DNA from: DAHUYF01 sp035509275
GTDB lineage: Bacteria; Pseudomonadota; Alphaproteobacteria; ATCC43930; CGMCC-115725
Assembly (NCBI GenBank): GCA_035509275.1
Contig: DATJLU010000129.1
Span: forward strand, 14,266-78,265
DNA: 64,000 nucleotides
Direction: 5' to 3'
Position numbers and translations under genes: made by a program. The stretch's first letter is position 1; every line of letters starts with the position of its first letter. The notes under the pieces are model-generated. The model was not told the origin of the DNA. It did not search any database and saw only the letters and a program-made list of their open reading frames with translations. This document shows, piece after piece, positions 52,883-61,154 of this stretch.

Positions 52883-54100
52883 ATGCTCTACGAGACCTAC
52901 CAGGCGCATCGGGACGCCTTCGGACCTGTGCGCTGGATGGCCCAGACGCTGAAAGGGCTGCTCAACCAGCCTTGGCCCGTCGTGGCACATCATCCCGTGA
53001 TCCGCAGCGCCGCCGCCGCCTGCGAGATGGTGGAGCGCGCCGGCATGTGGCATGAGCGGCCGGAGTTCGGCATTCGCAGCACGACGATCGACGGCCGCTC
53101 CATTGCCGTCGACGAAGTGGCGGCGGTGCGTCATCCCTTCTGCACCTTGCTGAACTTCAAGAAGGACATCGCGGTCGAACAGCCGCGCGTGCTGCTGGTG
53201 GCGCCGCTCTCCGGCCATTTCGCCACCTTGCTGCGCGGCACGGTCGAGACGCTGCTCCCCGAGAACGACGTCTTCATCACCGATTGGGTCAATGCGCGCA
53301 ACGTGCCGCTGCTCTATGGGCGGTTCGATCTCGACGACTTCGTCGATCTCATCGCCTCGTTCCTGCGCGAGCTCGGCCCCGAGACGCATGTGATCGCCGT
53401 CTGCCAGCCCTCGGTGCCGGTGCTCGCGGCCGTATCGCTGATGGCGGCCGATAACGATCCGGCGCAGCCGCGTTCGATGACGTTGATGGGCGGCCCGATC
53501 GACACGCGGCGCAACCCGACCGTGGTGAACGAGCTCGCGACCTCGCGGCCGCTCCCCTGGTTCGAGCGCAACGTCATCGCCACCGTGCCGGCGCGCTATC
53601 CCGGCCAGTTCCGCCGCGTCTATCCCGGCTTCCTGCAGCTGGTGGGGTTCATGACCATGAATCTCGACCGGCATGTGACGGCGCATATGGACCTCTTCAA
53701 GCATCTCGTGCGCGGCGATGGCGAGAGCGCCGGCGCGACGCAGCGCTTCTACGATGAATACATGTCGGTCATGGACCTGCCGGCGGATTTCTACCTGCAG
53801 ACCGTCTCGCGCGTCTTTCAAGAACATGCGCTGCCGCTCGGCCGCTTCACCTCGCGCGGCCGCAAGGTCGAGCCGCGCGCCGTTGCCCGCACCGCCTTGC
53901 TCTGCGTCGAAGGCGAGAACGACGATATCTGCGCCATCGGCCAGACCGCCGCCGCGCTCGATCTCTGCACCGGCCTGCCCGCGGTCAAGAAGGCGCATCA
54001 CATCCAGCCCAAGGTCGGGCATTACGGCGTCTTCAACGGCAAGCGCTGGCGCACGGAGATCTATCCGAGGGTCCGGGATTTCATTCGGGCAAACGCATAG
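52883..54100 (+). CDS. phaZ: Intracellular polyhydroxyalkanoate (PHB) depolymerase
   Basis: A 405-residue PhaZ-type depolymerase that breaks down stored poly-3-hydroxybutyrate. The lipase-box-like site reads VIAVCQPSVPVLAAVSLM with the active Cys at residue 174 in place of Ser, the family hallmark. Other marks are the N-terminal LYETYQAHRDAF and PVRWMAQTL, the granule-binding RRVYPGFLQLVGFMTMN region and the C-terminal QPKVGHYGVFNGKRWRTEIYPRVRDFI with the catalytic His. A GAAGG site precedes the ATG. Confidence 0.95.
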   Translation: MLYETYQAHRDAFGPVRWMAQTLKGLLNQPWPVVAHHPVIRSAAAACEMVERAGMWHERPEFGIRSTTIDGRSIAVDEVAAVRHPFCTLLNFKKDIAVEQPRVLLVAPLSGHFATLLRGTVETLLPENDVFITDWVNARNVPLLYGRFDLDDFVDLIASFLRELGPETHVIAVCQPSVPVLAAVSLMAADNDPAQPRSMTLMGGPIDTRRNPTVVNELATSRPLPWFERNVIATVPARYPGQFRRVYPGFLQLVGFMTMNLDRHVTAHMDLFKHLVRGDGESAGATQRFYDEYMSVMDLPADFYLQTVSRVFQEHALPLGRFTSRGRKVEPRAVARTALLCVEGENDDICAIGQTAAALDLCTGLPAVKKAHHIQPKVGHYGVFNGKRWRTEIYPRVRDFIRANA

Positions 54101-54231
54101 GCGAACGCGCAGAGCGCGTTCGTCCGCGGCGGCGTCAGCGCTTGCGCCGCAAGCGCGAGAGCCGCACCATGCCGACGAGCGCTCGTCACGACGGAGCGGG
54201 CTCTCGCGGTTGCGTTGCAACCGCTGACGCC
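54101..54231. repeat. Complex palindromic repeat, family C, copy 1
   Basis: Starts right after the phaZ stop. Contains the hairpin GAACGCGC-AGA-GCGCGTTC (54103-54121), an arm at 54131-54163 holding GCTTGCGCCGCAAGC, and a near-inverted arm at 54199-54231 holding GGTTGCGTTGCAACC. The two 33-nt arms are reverse complements with a few changes in their loops. The same modules recur at 62499-62564. Confidence 0.75.
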
Positions 54232-54323
54232 CGCCGGCGACGACGCGTTGCGTCGCGCCGATTTGACGGCGGCCCCGCCTTTGGTCAAATAACGTGTCGT
54301 AAAGAAGAAAAGCGGAGGGAAGC

Positions 54324-55259
54324 ATGGCGAAGACCGGCAAGGTTATCATCACCTGCGCCGTTACCGGGTCGATCCATACGCCCACCATGAGCCCGCATCT
54401 GCCGCTGACCCCCGATGAGGTGGCGGGGCAGGCGATCGAGGCGGCGGAGGCGGGGGCGGCGATCCTGCATCTGCACGCGCGCGATCCCCGGGACGGGCGG
54501 CCGACGCCCGATCCCAAGGTCTTCATGCAGTTCCTGCCGCGCATCAAGCAGGCGAGCGACGCCGTCATCAACATCACCACCGGCGGCGGTCACGGCATGA
54601 CCCTGGACGAGCGCCTCGCCGCGCCGCTCCAGGCCTCGCCCGAGATGTGCTCGCTCAACATGGGCTCGATGAATTTCGGCCTCTACCCCATGCTGCAGCG
54701 CTACAAGGAGTTCAAATACGATTGGGAACGGGTCCATCTCGAGAACTCCCGCGACTTCATCTTCCGCAACACCTTCAAAGACATCGAGCACATCCTCCGG
54801 ACCCTCGGCGAGGCGCACGGGACGCGCTTCGAGTTCGAGTGCTACGATATCGGCCACCTCTACACGCTCGCCCATTTCCTCGAGCGCAAGCTGGTCAAGC
54901 CGCCGCTCCTGGTGCAGACCGTCTTCGGCATCCTCGGCGGCATCGGCGCCGATCCCGATAACCTCATGCACGCCAAGCACATCGCCGACAAGCTCTTCGG
55001 CGATCAGTACCACTGGTCGATTCTCGCCGCCGGCCGCCATCAGCTCCCGCTTGCCACCATGGGCGCGATCATGGGCGGCAATGTGCGCGTCGGTCTCGAA
55101 GACTCGCTCTTCATCGGCAAGGGTCAGCTCGCCCAGTCGAACGCCGATCAGGTGCGCCGTATCCGCACCATCCTGGAGAACCTGTCGCTCGAGGTCGCGA
55201 GCCCGAAAGAGGCGCGGGCGATGCTGTCGCTGAAGGGCGGCGACCAGGTGGCGTTCTGA
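54324..55259 (+). CDS. Beta-keto acid cleavage enzyme (BKACE, DUF849)
   Basis: A 311-residue TIM-barrel zinc enzyme of the BKACE/Kce family. It cleaves a beta-keto acid using acetyl-CoA to give acetoacetate and the shortened acyl-CoA. Marks: VIITCAVTGSIHTPTMSPHLP, the zinc ligands in AAILHLHARDPRDGRPTPD (HxH), INITTGGG and the late GAIMGGNVRVGLEDSLF. The ATG follows GGAGG. The gene overlaps the CoA-transferase subunit A start (TGATG), suggesting that released acetoacetate is handled by that transferase. Confidence 0.93.
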   Translation: MAKTGKVIITCAVTGSIHTPTMSPHLPLTPDEVAGQAIEAAEAGAAILHLHARDPRDGRPTPDPKVFMQFLPRIKQASDAVINITTGGGHGMTLDERLAAPLQASPEMCSLNMGSMNFGLYPMLQRYKEFKYDWERVHLENSRDFIFRNTFKDIEHILRTLGEAHGTRFEFECYDIGHLYTLAHFLERKLVKPPLLVQTVFGILGGIGADPDNLMHAKHIADKLFGDQYHWSILAAGRHQLPLATMGAIMGGNVRVGLEDSLFIGKGQLAQSNADQVRRIRTILENLSLEVASPKEARAMLSLKGGDQVAF

Positions 55260-55918
55260 TGATCGACAAATGCATCCGCTCGCTGGCCGAAGCGGTGGTC
55301 GGCGTCAAGCATGGCGCCACGGTGCTGTGCTCGGGCTTCGGCGCCGTGGGCGAGCCGGTGGAGCTGCTCAACGCGCTGCGCGAGACCGGCGTGCGCGATC
55401 TCGTCTGCGTCGCCAACAATGCCGGCACGGGCGATGAGGGGCTCGCCGGCCTCATCAAGGAGGGACGGGTGCGCAAGATCATCTGCTCCTTCCCGCGCAC
55501 CACCGACCCGCATTGCTTCGAGGCCGCCTACAAGGCCGGCAAGATCGAGCTCGAGATCGTGCCGCAGGGCACGCTGAGCGAGCGCATGCGCGCCGGCGCC
55601 GCGGGGATCGGCGGCTTCTTCGTCAAGACGGCGGCCGGCACCAAGCTCGGCGACGGCAAGGAGACGCGCGAGATCGGCGGCGAGCTTTATGTGCTGGAGA
55701 CGCCGATCAGGGGCGATGTCGCCCTCTGCCGCGCCGATCGCGCCGACCGCTGGGGCAATCTCACCTATCGCAAATCGGCGCGCAACTTCAATCCGGTTAT
55801 GGCGATGGCGGCCGATCTCACCGTGGTGCAGGTGCGCGAGATGGTGGCGCTCGGCGAGCTCGATGCCGAGTGCGTGGTGACGCCCGGCATCTTCGTCGAC
55901 CGCATCGTCGTGGTGTGA
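55259..55918 (+). CDS. 3-oxoacid CoA-transferase subunit A
   Basis: A 219-residue alpha subunit of a family I CoA-transferase (SCOT/AtoD/PcaI-like): VKHGATVLCSGFGAVGEPVELLNALRE, VCVANNAGTGDEGLAGLIKEGRV, IELEIVPQGTLSERMRAGAAGIGGFFVKTA and ADRADRWGNLTYRKSARNFNPVMAMAADLTV. The coupling to BKACE suggests it moves CoA onto acetoacetate or an oxoadipate-like acid. The B subunit follows after 14 bases. Confidence 0.93.
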   Translation: MIDKCIRSLAEAVVGVKHGATVLCSGFGAVGEPVELLNALRETGVRDLVCVANNAGTGDEGLAGLIKEGRVRKIICSFPRTTDPHCFEAAYKAGKIELEIVPQGTLSERMRAGAAGIGGFFVKTAAGTKLGDGKETREIGGELYVLETPIRGDVALCRADRADRWGNLTYRKSARNFNPVMAMAADLTVVQVREMVALGELDAECVVTPGIFVDRIVVV

Positions 55919-55932
55919 GGGAGGAGGAGAGG

Positions 55933-56604
55933 ATGAAGCCCTTGAGCCGGCGCCAGATGGCCTGGCGCGCCGCGCAGGACCTCGAAGACGGCGCTTGCGT
56001 CAATCTCGGCATCGGCCTGCCGACGCTCTGCTCCGATTTCATTCCCGCAGGCCGCGAGATCCTCTTCCACAGCGAGAACGGCATTCTCGGCATGGGGCCG
56101 GCGCCGAAGCCGGGCGAGGAGGACCAGGATCTGATCAATGCCGGCAAGCAGCTCGTGACCTTGCTGCCGGGCGGCGTCTATTTCCACCACAACGACGCCT
56201 TTCTGATGATCCGCGGCGGCCATCTCGACATCGCGCTGCTGGGCGCCTTCGAAGTCTCGGAGAACGGCGATCTCGCCAATTGGACGACCGAGGATCCGGA
56301 TTTCCCGCCCGGGGTCGGCGGCGCCATGGATCTCGCGGTCGGCGCCCGGGAGGTGCGGGTCCTGGTCGAGCACATGACCAAGGACGGCAAGCCGCGCATC
56401 CGCAAGCGCTGCGTCTACCCGCTCACGGCGCCGCATTGCGTGAAGCGCGTCTACACCAACCTTGCCGTCCTCGATGTGACGCGCGAAGGCATCGTCGTGC
56501 GCGAGATGGTGGAAGGGCTCGACCTCGCTGGGCTGCAGGAGCGCACCGAGGCGGCGCTCACCTTGGCCAATGACTGGAAGCGGCTCACCGCGCCGGCGGT
56601 GTGA
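55933..56604 (+). CDS. 3-oxoacid CoA-transferase subunit B
   Basis: A 223-residue beta subunit. The active-site Glu lies in LFHSENGILGMGP (SENG motif); other marks are GACVNLGIGLPTLCSDFIPAG, IRGGHLDIALLGAFEVSENGDLANW and KRVYTNLAVLDVTREGIVVREM. Normal length and with all family motifs, unlike the other beta subunit in the window (59521-60282). A GGAGGAGAGG site precedes the ATG at 55933. Confidence 0.94.
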   Translation: MKPLSRRQMAWRAAQDLEDGACVNLGIGLPTLCSDFIPAGREILFHSENGILGMGPAPKPGEEDQDLINAGKQLVTLLPGGVYFHHNDAFLMIRGGHLDIALLGAFEVSENGDLANWTTEDPDFPPGVGGAMDLAVGAREVRVLVEHMTKDGKPRIRKRCVYPLTAPHCVKRVYTNLAVLDVTREGIVVREMVEGLDLAGLQERTEAALTLANDWKRLTAPAV

Positions 56605-56616
56605 CGCCGGCGTTCG

Positions 56617-56958
56617 TCAGGCGGCGATCCCCGGATTGGCCTCGCGGCACTTCGCTTCGAACGCGTCGGAGATGAATTCGGGGCGCTTGTAATAGCCCTT
56701 GACCCAGCTCGCCAGCATGCAGAGCTCTTCCAGCTTCAGCACCTCGTTAAGCGTGCCGTCGGGAAAGCGCATGCTGAAGCTCTCGGCGATGGTGCCCATG
56801 ACGTCTTCGATCTGCTCGGCGGTGAGGCCGATATCGGTCTCGAGCGCGGCGGTCCGGGTGAGGCGCGCCTCGTCGATCTGGTACTCGTCGCGGATGAGCT
56901 TGACGATCCAGCGGAACATATTCATCCAGTTCTTCACGTCGTCGATCGGGCGCGACAT
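56617..56958 (-). CDS. Small acyl-carrier-like protein (DUF1493-like, tentative)
   Basis: A 113-residue acidic helical protein. RLTRTAALETDIGLTAEQIEDVMGTIAESFSMRFPDGTL looks like the helix I-II/III region of acyl carrier proteins and DUF1493, but there is no DSL motif for phosphopantetheine attachment, so it would be unmodified. The C-terminal half has CMLASWVKGYYKRPEFISDAFEAK. It is convergent with the CoA-transferase B gene. The family call is tentative. Confidence 0.6.
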   Translation of the reverse strand: MSRPIDDVKNWMNMFRWIVKLIRDEYQIDEARLTRTAALETDIGLTAEQIEDVMGTIAESFSMRFPDGTLNEVLKLEELCMLASWVKGYYKRPEFISDAFEAKCREANPGIAA

Positions 56959-57089
56959 ACGTTCCGGTTCCCGACTGCAGAATCGAGCAAAAATGCCCTG
57001 AATTGCTTACAAAATCGCTAATTGCGCCGATCGCGGGGCCACCCTCTTCAGAAACCATTTACCATGTTTTAGGGTCGGCGCGAGACGGC

Positions 57090-57677
57090 TCAGCCCGCCA
57101 GCGGCAGGGGATCGTCCATCGGCGCCAGCGGCGGAGCGCCGCCGCCAGGTATGCCGGCCTCGGCGACGTTGAGGACCATCGAGACCTGGGCATAGAAGCC
57201 GGTAAGCGCCACCAGGTCGACCACCTGCTGCTCGCCGAGCAAGGTCCGGGCACGCTCGAAGGTCGGGTCGGAGACGCGCTGCCGCTTCGACAGCTCGACG
57301 CAGAAATCATAGACCGCGGCCTCGTCGGGCTGCATTCCCTCGGGCCGCCGTCCCGCCTTGAGCGCCTCGGCGATCGCCGGCGCGAGGCCGGCTTTGAGCG
57401 CGAGCGGGTGATGCGCCCACCATTCGTATTGCGCGGTCCAGAGCCGCGCCTGGATCAGGATCGCCATCTCGTTCAAGCGGCGCGGCACCGAGGTGTTGAA
57501 GCGGAGATAGTCGGCGAGCTTCAGGAAGCGGTCGGCGAGGACCGGGCTGCGCAGCAGGAAATTGTAGGGCCCGCCGAGCCCGCCGCTCGAGACCTTCAGG
57601 ATCTCGGCGGCGACGCGTTGCTGCTCGGCGTTCAGCTGCTCCGGCGTGAGCTGGGGAAAACGCGGCGGCTTGGTCAT
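57090..57677 (-). CDS. Carboxymuconolactone decarboxylase (CMD)/AhpD-like protein
   Basis: A 195-residue all-helical CMD-family protein: LRFNTSVPRRLNEMAILIQARLWTAQYEWWAHHPLALKAGL and QPDEAAVYDFCVELSKRQRVSDPTFERARTLLGEQQVVDLVALTGFY. The AhpD-type CxxC active site is absent (single Cys), so peroxidase-like redox activity is unlikely; a non-redox role such as decarboxylation fits better. The ATG overlaps the stop of the thioesterase gene (ATGA), so the two are coupled. Confidence 0.85.
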   Translation of the reverse strand: MTKPPRFPQLTPEQLNAEQQRVAAEILKVSSGGLGGPYNFLLRSPVLADRFLKLADYLRFNTSVPRRLNEMAILIQARLWTAQYEWWAHHPLALKAGLAPAIAEALKAGRRPEGMQPDEAAVYDFCVELSKRQRVSDPTFERARTLLGEQQVVDLVALTGFYAQVSMVLNVAEAGIPGGGAPPLAPMDDPLPLAG

Positions 57678-58132
57678 GCTCCCTCGCTTCCCGGCTCGAG
57701 CCGCGCTTCGAGCCAGCGGCGCAGCTGCGGCGTCAGCGGCATCGCGCGCCGCGTGTTGTCGTCGACCAGCACCATGGTGCATTCGGCGGTGGCGGCGCAG
57801 AGCTCGTCCTTGAAGACGCCCTGACCCAGGCGAAAGGAGCTGCGGCCGATCGACAGCACGCGCGTGCCGATATCGACCGTGCCGGGGTAGAAGATCTCGG
57901 CACGGAAATCGAGCTCGAGGCGGACGATGACGAAATTGGCGTCCGGCCCGCGCAGATCGAGCTTCTCGTCATAGAGGAAGCTGACCCGGCCGCTTTCGCA
58001 GAAGGTGGCGTAGACGGCGTTGTTGACATGACCCTGGCGATCGGTGTCGCCGTAGCGCAGCGTGTCGCTGGTCCAGATCGGATAGGCCGCGCGCGAGGTC
58101 GGCGGTGGCGCAGCAGGACGGGCGTCATCCAT
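57674..58132 (-). CDS. 4HBT-type acyl-CoA thioesterase
   Basis: A 152-residue hotdog-fold thioesterase. The family mark is TLRYGDTDRQGHVNNAVYATFCESGRVSFLYD, with Asp in the DxxGHVNN stretch as the catalytic residue, followed by FVIVRLELDFRAEIFYPGTVDIGTRV and CTMVLVDDNTRRAMPL. It would hydrolyse an acyl-CoA. It lies between the CaiB transferase and the CMD protein in one minus-strand operon. Confidence 0.9.
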   Translation of the reverse strand: MDDARPAAPPPTSRAAYPIWTSDTLRYGDTDRQGHVNNAVYATFCESGRVSFLYDEKLDLRGPDANFVIVRLELDFRAEIFYPGTVDIGTRVLSIGRSSFRLGQGVFKDELCAATAECTMVLVDDNTRRAMPLTPQLRRWLEARLEPGSEGA

Positions 58133-58143
58133 GTCCGCGCGCC

Positions 58144-59361
58144 TCAATCCTGCGCCGCCGGCCGGATCGCCGTGGCGACGATGCCGGCCTCGATCAGCCG
58201 CTCGATCTCGGCATCGGAATAGCCGATCTCGCGCAGCACGTCGCGATTGGCTTCGCCGAAGCGCGGCGGTGTGCGGCGCAGCGCGGCCGGCGTGCGCGAC
58301 AGCTTGATCGGCGCGCCGACGCCGCGGTAGTCGCCGCGCTCGAACACCATCTTGCGATGGAGCGTGTGCGGATGGGTGAGCACGTCCGGCAGCTCCTGCA
58401 CCAGACCGCAGGGCACGCCGAGATCGAGGAGCCGCATGGTGAGCGCCTCGCCGTCGATCGTCGCCATCGCGCCCTCGATCGCCTGGCGCAGCGGCGCGCG
58501 ATTGACGACGCGGTCCTTGTTGTCGCGAAAGCGCGCATCCTGCGCCAGCTCGGGCTTGCCGATCTCGGCGCAGAAGCGGGCGAATTGCCGGTTGTTGCCG
58601 ATGGCGAGGAAGATGCGCTTCGTCCGCGTGTGGAACTGGTCGTAGGGCGAGACATTGGGATGCGCATTGCCGGTGCGGCTTGGCGGCTTCTGCGACAGGA
58701 ACCAGTTGGCGGCATAGGGATGGAGCAGGCCGACGGCGCAATCATAGAGCGTCGCCTCGACGAGCTGCCCCTTGCCGGAACGCTGCCGCTCCTGCAGCGC
58801 CATCATGATGGCGAGCGCGGCGTTGAGCCCGGTGGCGAGATCGACCACGGGCACGCCGACGCGCAGCGGTTCGCCCTCGGCCTCGCCATTGAGACTCATC
58901 AGCCCCGCCATGCCTTGCACCGCGGCGTCGTAGCCGGGATAGCCGCCGAGCGGCCCGTCGGCGCCGAAGCCGGAGATGCGGCAATGGACGAGGCGCGGGA
59001 ATTTCTCCTTCAGCACCGCGTCATAGCCCATGCCCCAGCGCTCGAGCGTGCCGGTCTTGAAATTCTCGACCAGGACATCGGCGCCTTCGAGCAAGCGGAA
59101 CAGCACATCGCGCGCCTCGGGCTTGGCGAGGTCGAGCGCCATGCCGCGCTTGTTGCGGTTGACGCCGATGTAATAGGAGGCGGCATCGCCGCGGAACGGC
59201 GGACCCCAGCCGCGCGTCTCGTCGCCTTGCGGCGGCTCGACCTTGATCACCTCGGCGCCGTGATCGCCCAGGATCTGCGTGCAGGACGGCCCGCCCAGCA
59301 CGCGGCTCAGATCGATCACTTTGAGCCCGGCCAAGGCGCCGGGGGAGATTGGTTCGGTCAT
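58144..59361 (-). CDS. CaiB/BaiF family (class III) CoA-transferase 2
   Basis: A 405-residue class III CoA-transferase: IDLSRVLGGPSCTQILGDHGAEVIKVEPPQGDETRGWGPPF, YYIGVNRNKRGMALDL, and the catalytic Asp in GYPGYDAAVQGMAGLMSLNG. It differs from the copy at 25255. The likely start ATG is at 59361, with another in-frame ATG 21 bases upstream. It heads the operon CaiB-thioesterase-CMD, and the upstream pair of CoA-transferase subunits lies across a repeat on the same strand. Confidence 0.93.
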   Translation of the reverse strand: MTEPISPGALAGLKVIDLSRVLGGPSCTQILGDHGAEVIKVEPPQGDETRGWGPPFRGDAASYYIGVNRNKRGMALDLAKPEARDVLFRLLEGADVLVENFKTGTLERWGMGYDAVLKEKFPRLVHCRISGFGADGPLGGYPGYDAAVQGMAGLMSLNGEAEGEPLRVGVPVVDLATGLNAALAIMMALQERQRSGKGQLVEATLYDCAVGLLHPYAANWFLSQKPPSRTGNAHPNVSPYDQFHTRTKRIFLAIGNNRQFARFCAEIGKPELAQDARFRDNKDRVVNRAPLRQAIEGAMATIDGEALTMRLLDLGVPCGLVQELPDVLTHPHTLHRKMVFERGDYRGVGAPIKLSRTPAALRRTPPRFGEANRDVLREIGYSDAEIERLIEAGIVATAIRPAAQD

Positions 59362-59397
59362 GCGTATTTGTTCCTGTTGCAAAGGGGCGAGCGGCTC

Positions 59398-59513
59398 ACC
59401 CCCCTCCCGGCAACGCTGCGCGTTGCCGACCTCCCCTCAAGGGGGGAGGGGATTTCAAGCCACAGCGAGAATTGCTCCTCCCCCCTTGAGGGGGAGGGAA
59501 GGGAGGGGGGTGT
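59398..59513. repeat. C-rich long inverted repeat, family A, second full copy
   Basis: Arms with CCTCCCCTCAAGGGGGGAGG and the facing CCTCCCCCCTTGAGGGGG, separated by about 35 nt, repeat the design of the element at 27627-27732. The left side also contains a small hairpin GGCAACG-CTGC-CGTTGCC. It lies between the CaiB gene and the beta subunit gene, within one minus-strand transcription direction. Confidence 0.75.
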
Positions 59514-59520
59514 GCCAGCG

Positions 59521-60282
59521 TCACGCTCCGGCCGCTCCCACTGGAATCCGGAACACCCGCTCGGCGAATTTGGGATAGATCGCGGCGAGCTCGGCGGCGA
59601 CGGGGCCGCGCAGCAGCGGCAGCACCTCGGCGGGCGGGGGCGGCGTCGCCGGCACGTGCTCCGGCCGGTCGAAGGCGAAGCCGGTTTGATCCAGCACCTC
59701 TTCGACGCTGTGGCCGGGATGGACGCTCTCCAGGCGGAAACGGGCGCGCGGCTTGTCGAAGCTGAAATGGCAGAGCGGCGTCACCAGCGCGATCGGCCCG
59801 CCGCGGCGGAAGACGTTCGCCGGGCTGGTTCCCGGCGCGCTGATGAAATCGACCTTCTCGACCAGGGTGCGGCGCGAATGCTCGAGGCGGAAGAGGATGA
59901 TGCGCGGCACCATGAAATAGAGATAGGCCGAGCCATAGGCGCCGGGAAAGCGCGCCTTGGGATGGGCATACTCGCCGATGACGTTGAGATTGATGTTGCC
60001 AGCGCCATCGATCTGCGCGCCGGAGAAGAAGAAGACGTCGATGCGGCCTTGCCCGGCGCTGTCGAAGAGCTCGCGCCCGCCATCGGTCCAGAGATTGTGC
60101 TCGGGGCTTTGCTGCAGCGAGACATTGGGGCTGTCCGGCTCGAGACGCTGCGCCAGGAACGCCGCCGCGGCCGGGATCGGCGAATTGGCGCCGACGGCGA
60201 TATGGCGGGCGCCGGCGATCAGGCGGCGCACCACCTCGATCAGCACCTCTTCGGGCTTTATCGTGTCGCCGGCGGCGCTCAT
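59521..60282 (-). CDS. CoA-transferase family beta subunit, IpdB-like, no SENG motif
   Basis: A 253-residue beta subunit of the family I CoA-transferase fold (IPdB/GctB-like): RLIAGARHIAVGANSPIPAAAAFLAQ, the IDVFFFSGAQIDGAGNINLNVIG stretch, and SAPGTSPANVFRRGGPIALVTPLCHFSF. The catalytic Glu motif SENG of true CoA-transferases is missing; the corresponding region reads LQQSPEHNLWTDGG. That is the situation in IpdAB, which hydrolyses a ring thioester in steroid breakdown instead of transferring CoA. The start is 1 base from the alpha stop, so they form a coupled heterodimer. Confidence 0.82.
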   Translation of the reverse strand: MSAAGDTIKPEEVLIEVVRRLIAGARHIAVGANSPIPAAAAFLAQRLEPDSPNVSLQQSPEHNLWTDGGRELFDSAGQGRIDVFFFSGAQIDGAGNINLNVIGEYAHPKARFPGAYGSAYLYFMVPRIILFRLEHSRRTLVEKVDFISAPGTSPANVFRRGGPIALVTPLCHFSFDKPRARFRLESVHPGHSVEEVLDQTGFAFDRPEHVPATPPPPAEVLPLLRGPVAAELAAIYPKFAERVFRIPVGAAGA

Positions 60283-60283
60283 C

Positions 60284-61099
60284 TCAGGCGGCGCGGCGGC
60301 GGAAGACGTGGTCGTCGAGATAGCGGCGGAAGCCTTCCTCGGTCTGGGCGAGGGCGATGTAGTCGAGGAGATGCTGCGTATCCTCGCCATAGAGATCGCC
60401 CATCTTCAGCGGCCAGGCGCCGCGCGGCGCCAGCGCCACCGCCTCGATGTAGAAGGCGGGGATGGTCGCCGCCGCCATCACCTCGTCGGCGAGGAGATCG
60501 CCGTCGTGAAACGCCTCGACCGTCGCGACGCAGCGCGCCGACGCATGGGCGAGGGTGAAGAGATCGCGCCGCCGCCCGACCCAGATATTGCCCTTGCCAT
60601 CGGCCAGCGGCGCATGGAAGAGGGCCACATCCGGCCGGATCGCGGGCAGCAGCACGATCGGATCGTTCTCGCCGAAGGGGTTGTCGATGACGCGCCAATC
60701 CGGGCGCTGGCGCAGGATGTCGGAGCCGATGATGCCGCGCAAGGTGCCGAAGGGATTGCCCATCTCGGCCGCGCGCAGCGCCGAATGGATGGCGGGGCAG
60801 GTGGCGTCCTTGAGCGCGACCTTCCCGCCGAGCACCGCGGCGGTGAAGCGCGGCGCCGAGCCCAGCTCGCCGAAGCCGACCGCCGAGGTCTCGATGGTCT
60901 CGACCGCGCCGGCGCCGATGAGCAGCTCGGCCTGCAGCGACGAGGCGGGCAAGGTCACGAGATGGAGCCGCTTGACGCCGCGCCGGATCAGCGCCCGCGT
61001 CGCCTCCATGGCGACGCCGGCATAATCGGCGGGGATGGCGAGCTTCGCCCCGTCGCCGATCACCGCCAGCGCGCTGTCGAGGTCGCGAATCTTCCCCAT
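60284..61099 (-). CDS. CoA-transferase family alpha subunit, IpdA/GctA-like
   Basis: A 271-residue alpha subunit: GDGAKLAIPADYAGVAMEATRALIRRGVKRLHLVTLPASSLQAELLIGAGAVETIETS, then RGIIGSDILRQRPDWRVIDNPFGENDPIVLLPAIRPDVALFHAPLADGKGNIWVG. It resembles glutaconate CoA-transferase alpha and IpdA. The ATG follows GGAGGCGGAG. It is the first gene of the minus-strand operon and divergent from the TPR/ATP-grasp gene with 55 bases between the starts. Confidence 0.86.
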   Translation of the reverse strand: MGKIRDLDSALAVIGDGAKLAIPADYAGVAMEATRALIRRGVKRLHLVTLPASSLQAELLIGAGAVETIETSAVGFGELGSAPRFTAAVLGGKVALKDATCPAIHSALRAAEMGNPFGTLRGIIGSDILRQRPDWRVIDNPFGENDPIVLLPAIRPDVALFHAPLADGKGNIWVGRRRDLFTLAHASARCVATVEAFHDGDLLADEVMAAATIPAFYIEAVALAPRGAWPLKMGDLYGEDTQHLLDYIALAQTEEGFRRYLDDHVFRRRAA

Positions 61100-61154
61100 G
61101 GCTCCGCCTCCTGACCGGTCGGGAGCAAAGCATGAGGCGGCAGGGGAGGCAAGC

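Noticed and set aside
58105..60558. Open frame of 817 codons on the plus strand
   Set aside because: Antisense to the CaiB and beta-subunit genes and crossing a repeat; composition is typical of a third-position shadow frame.
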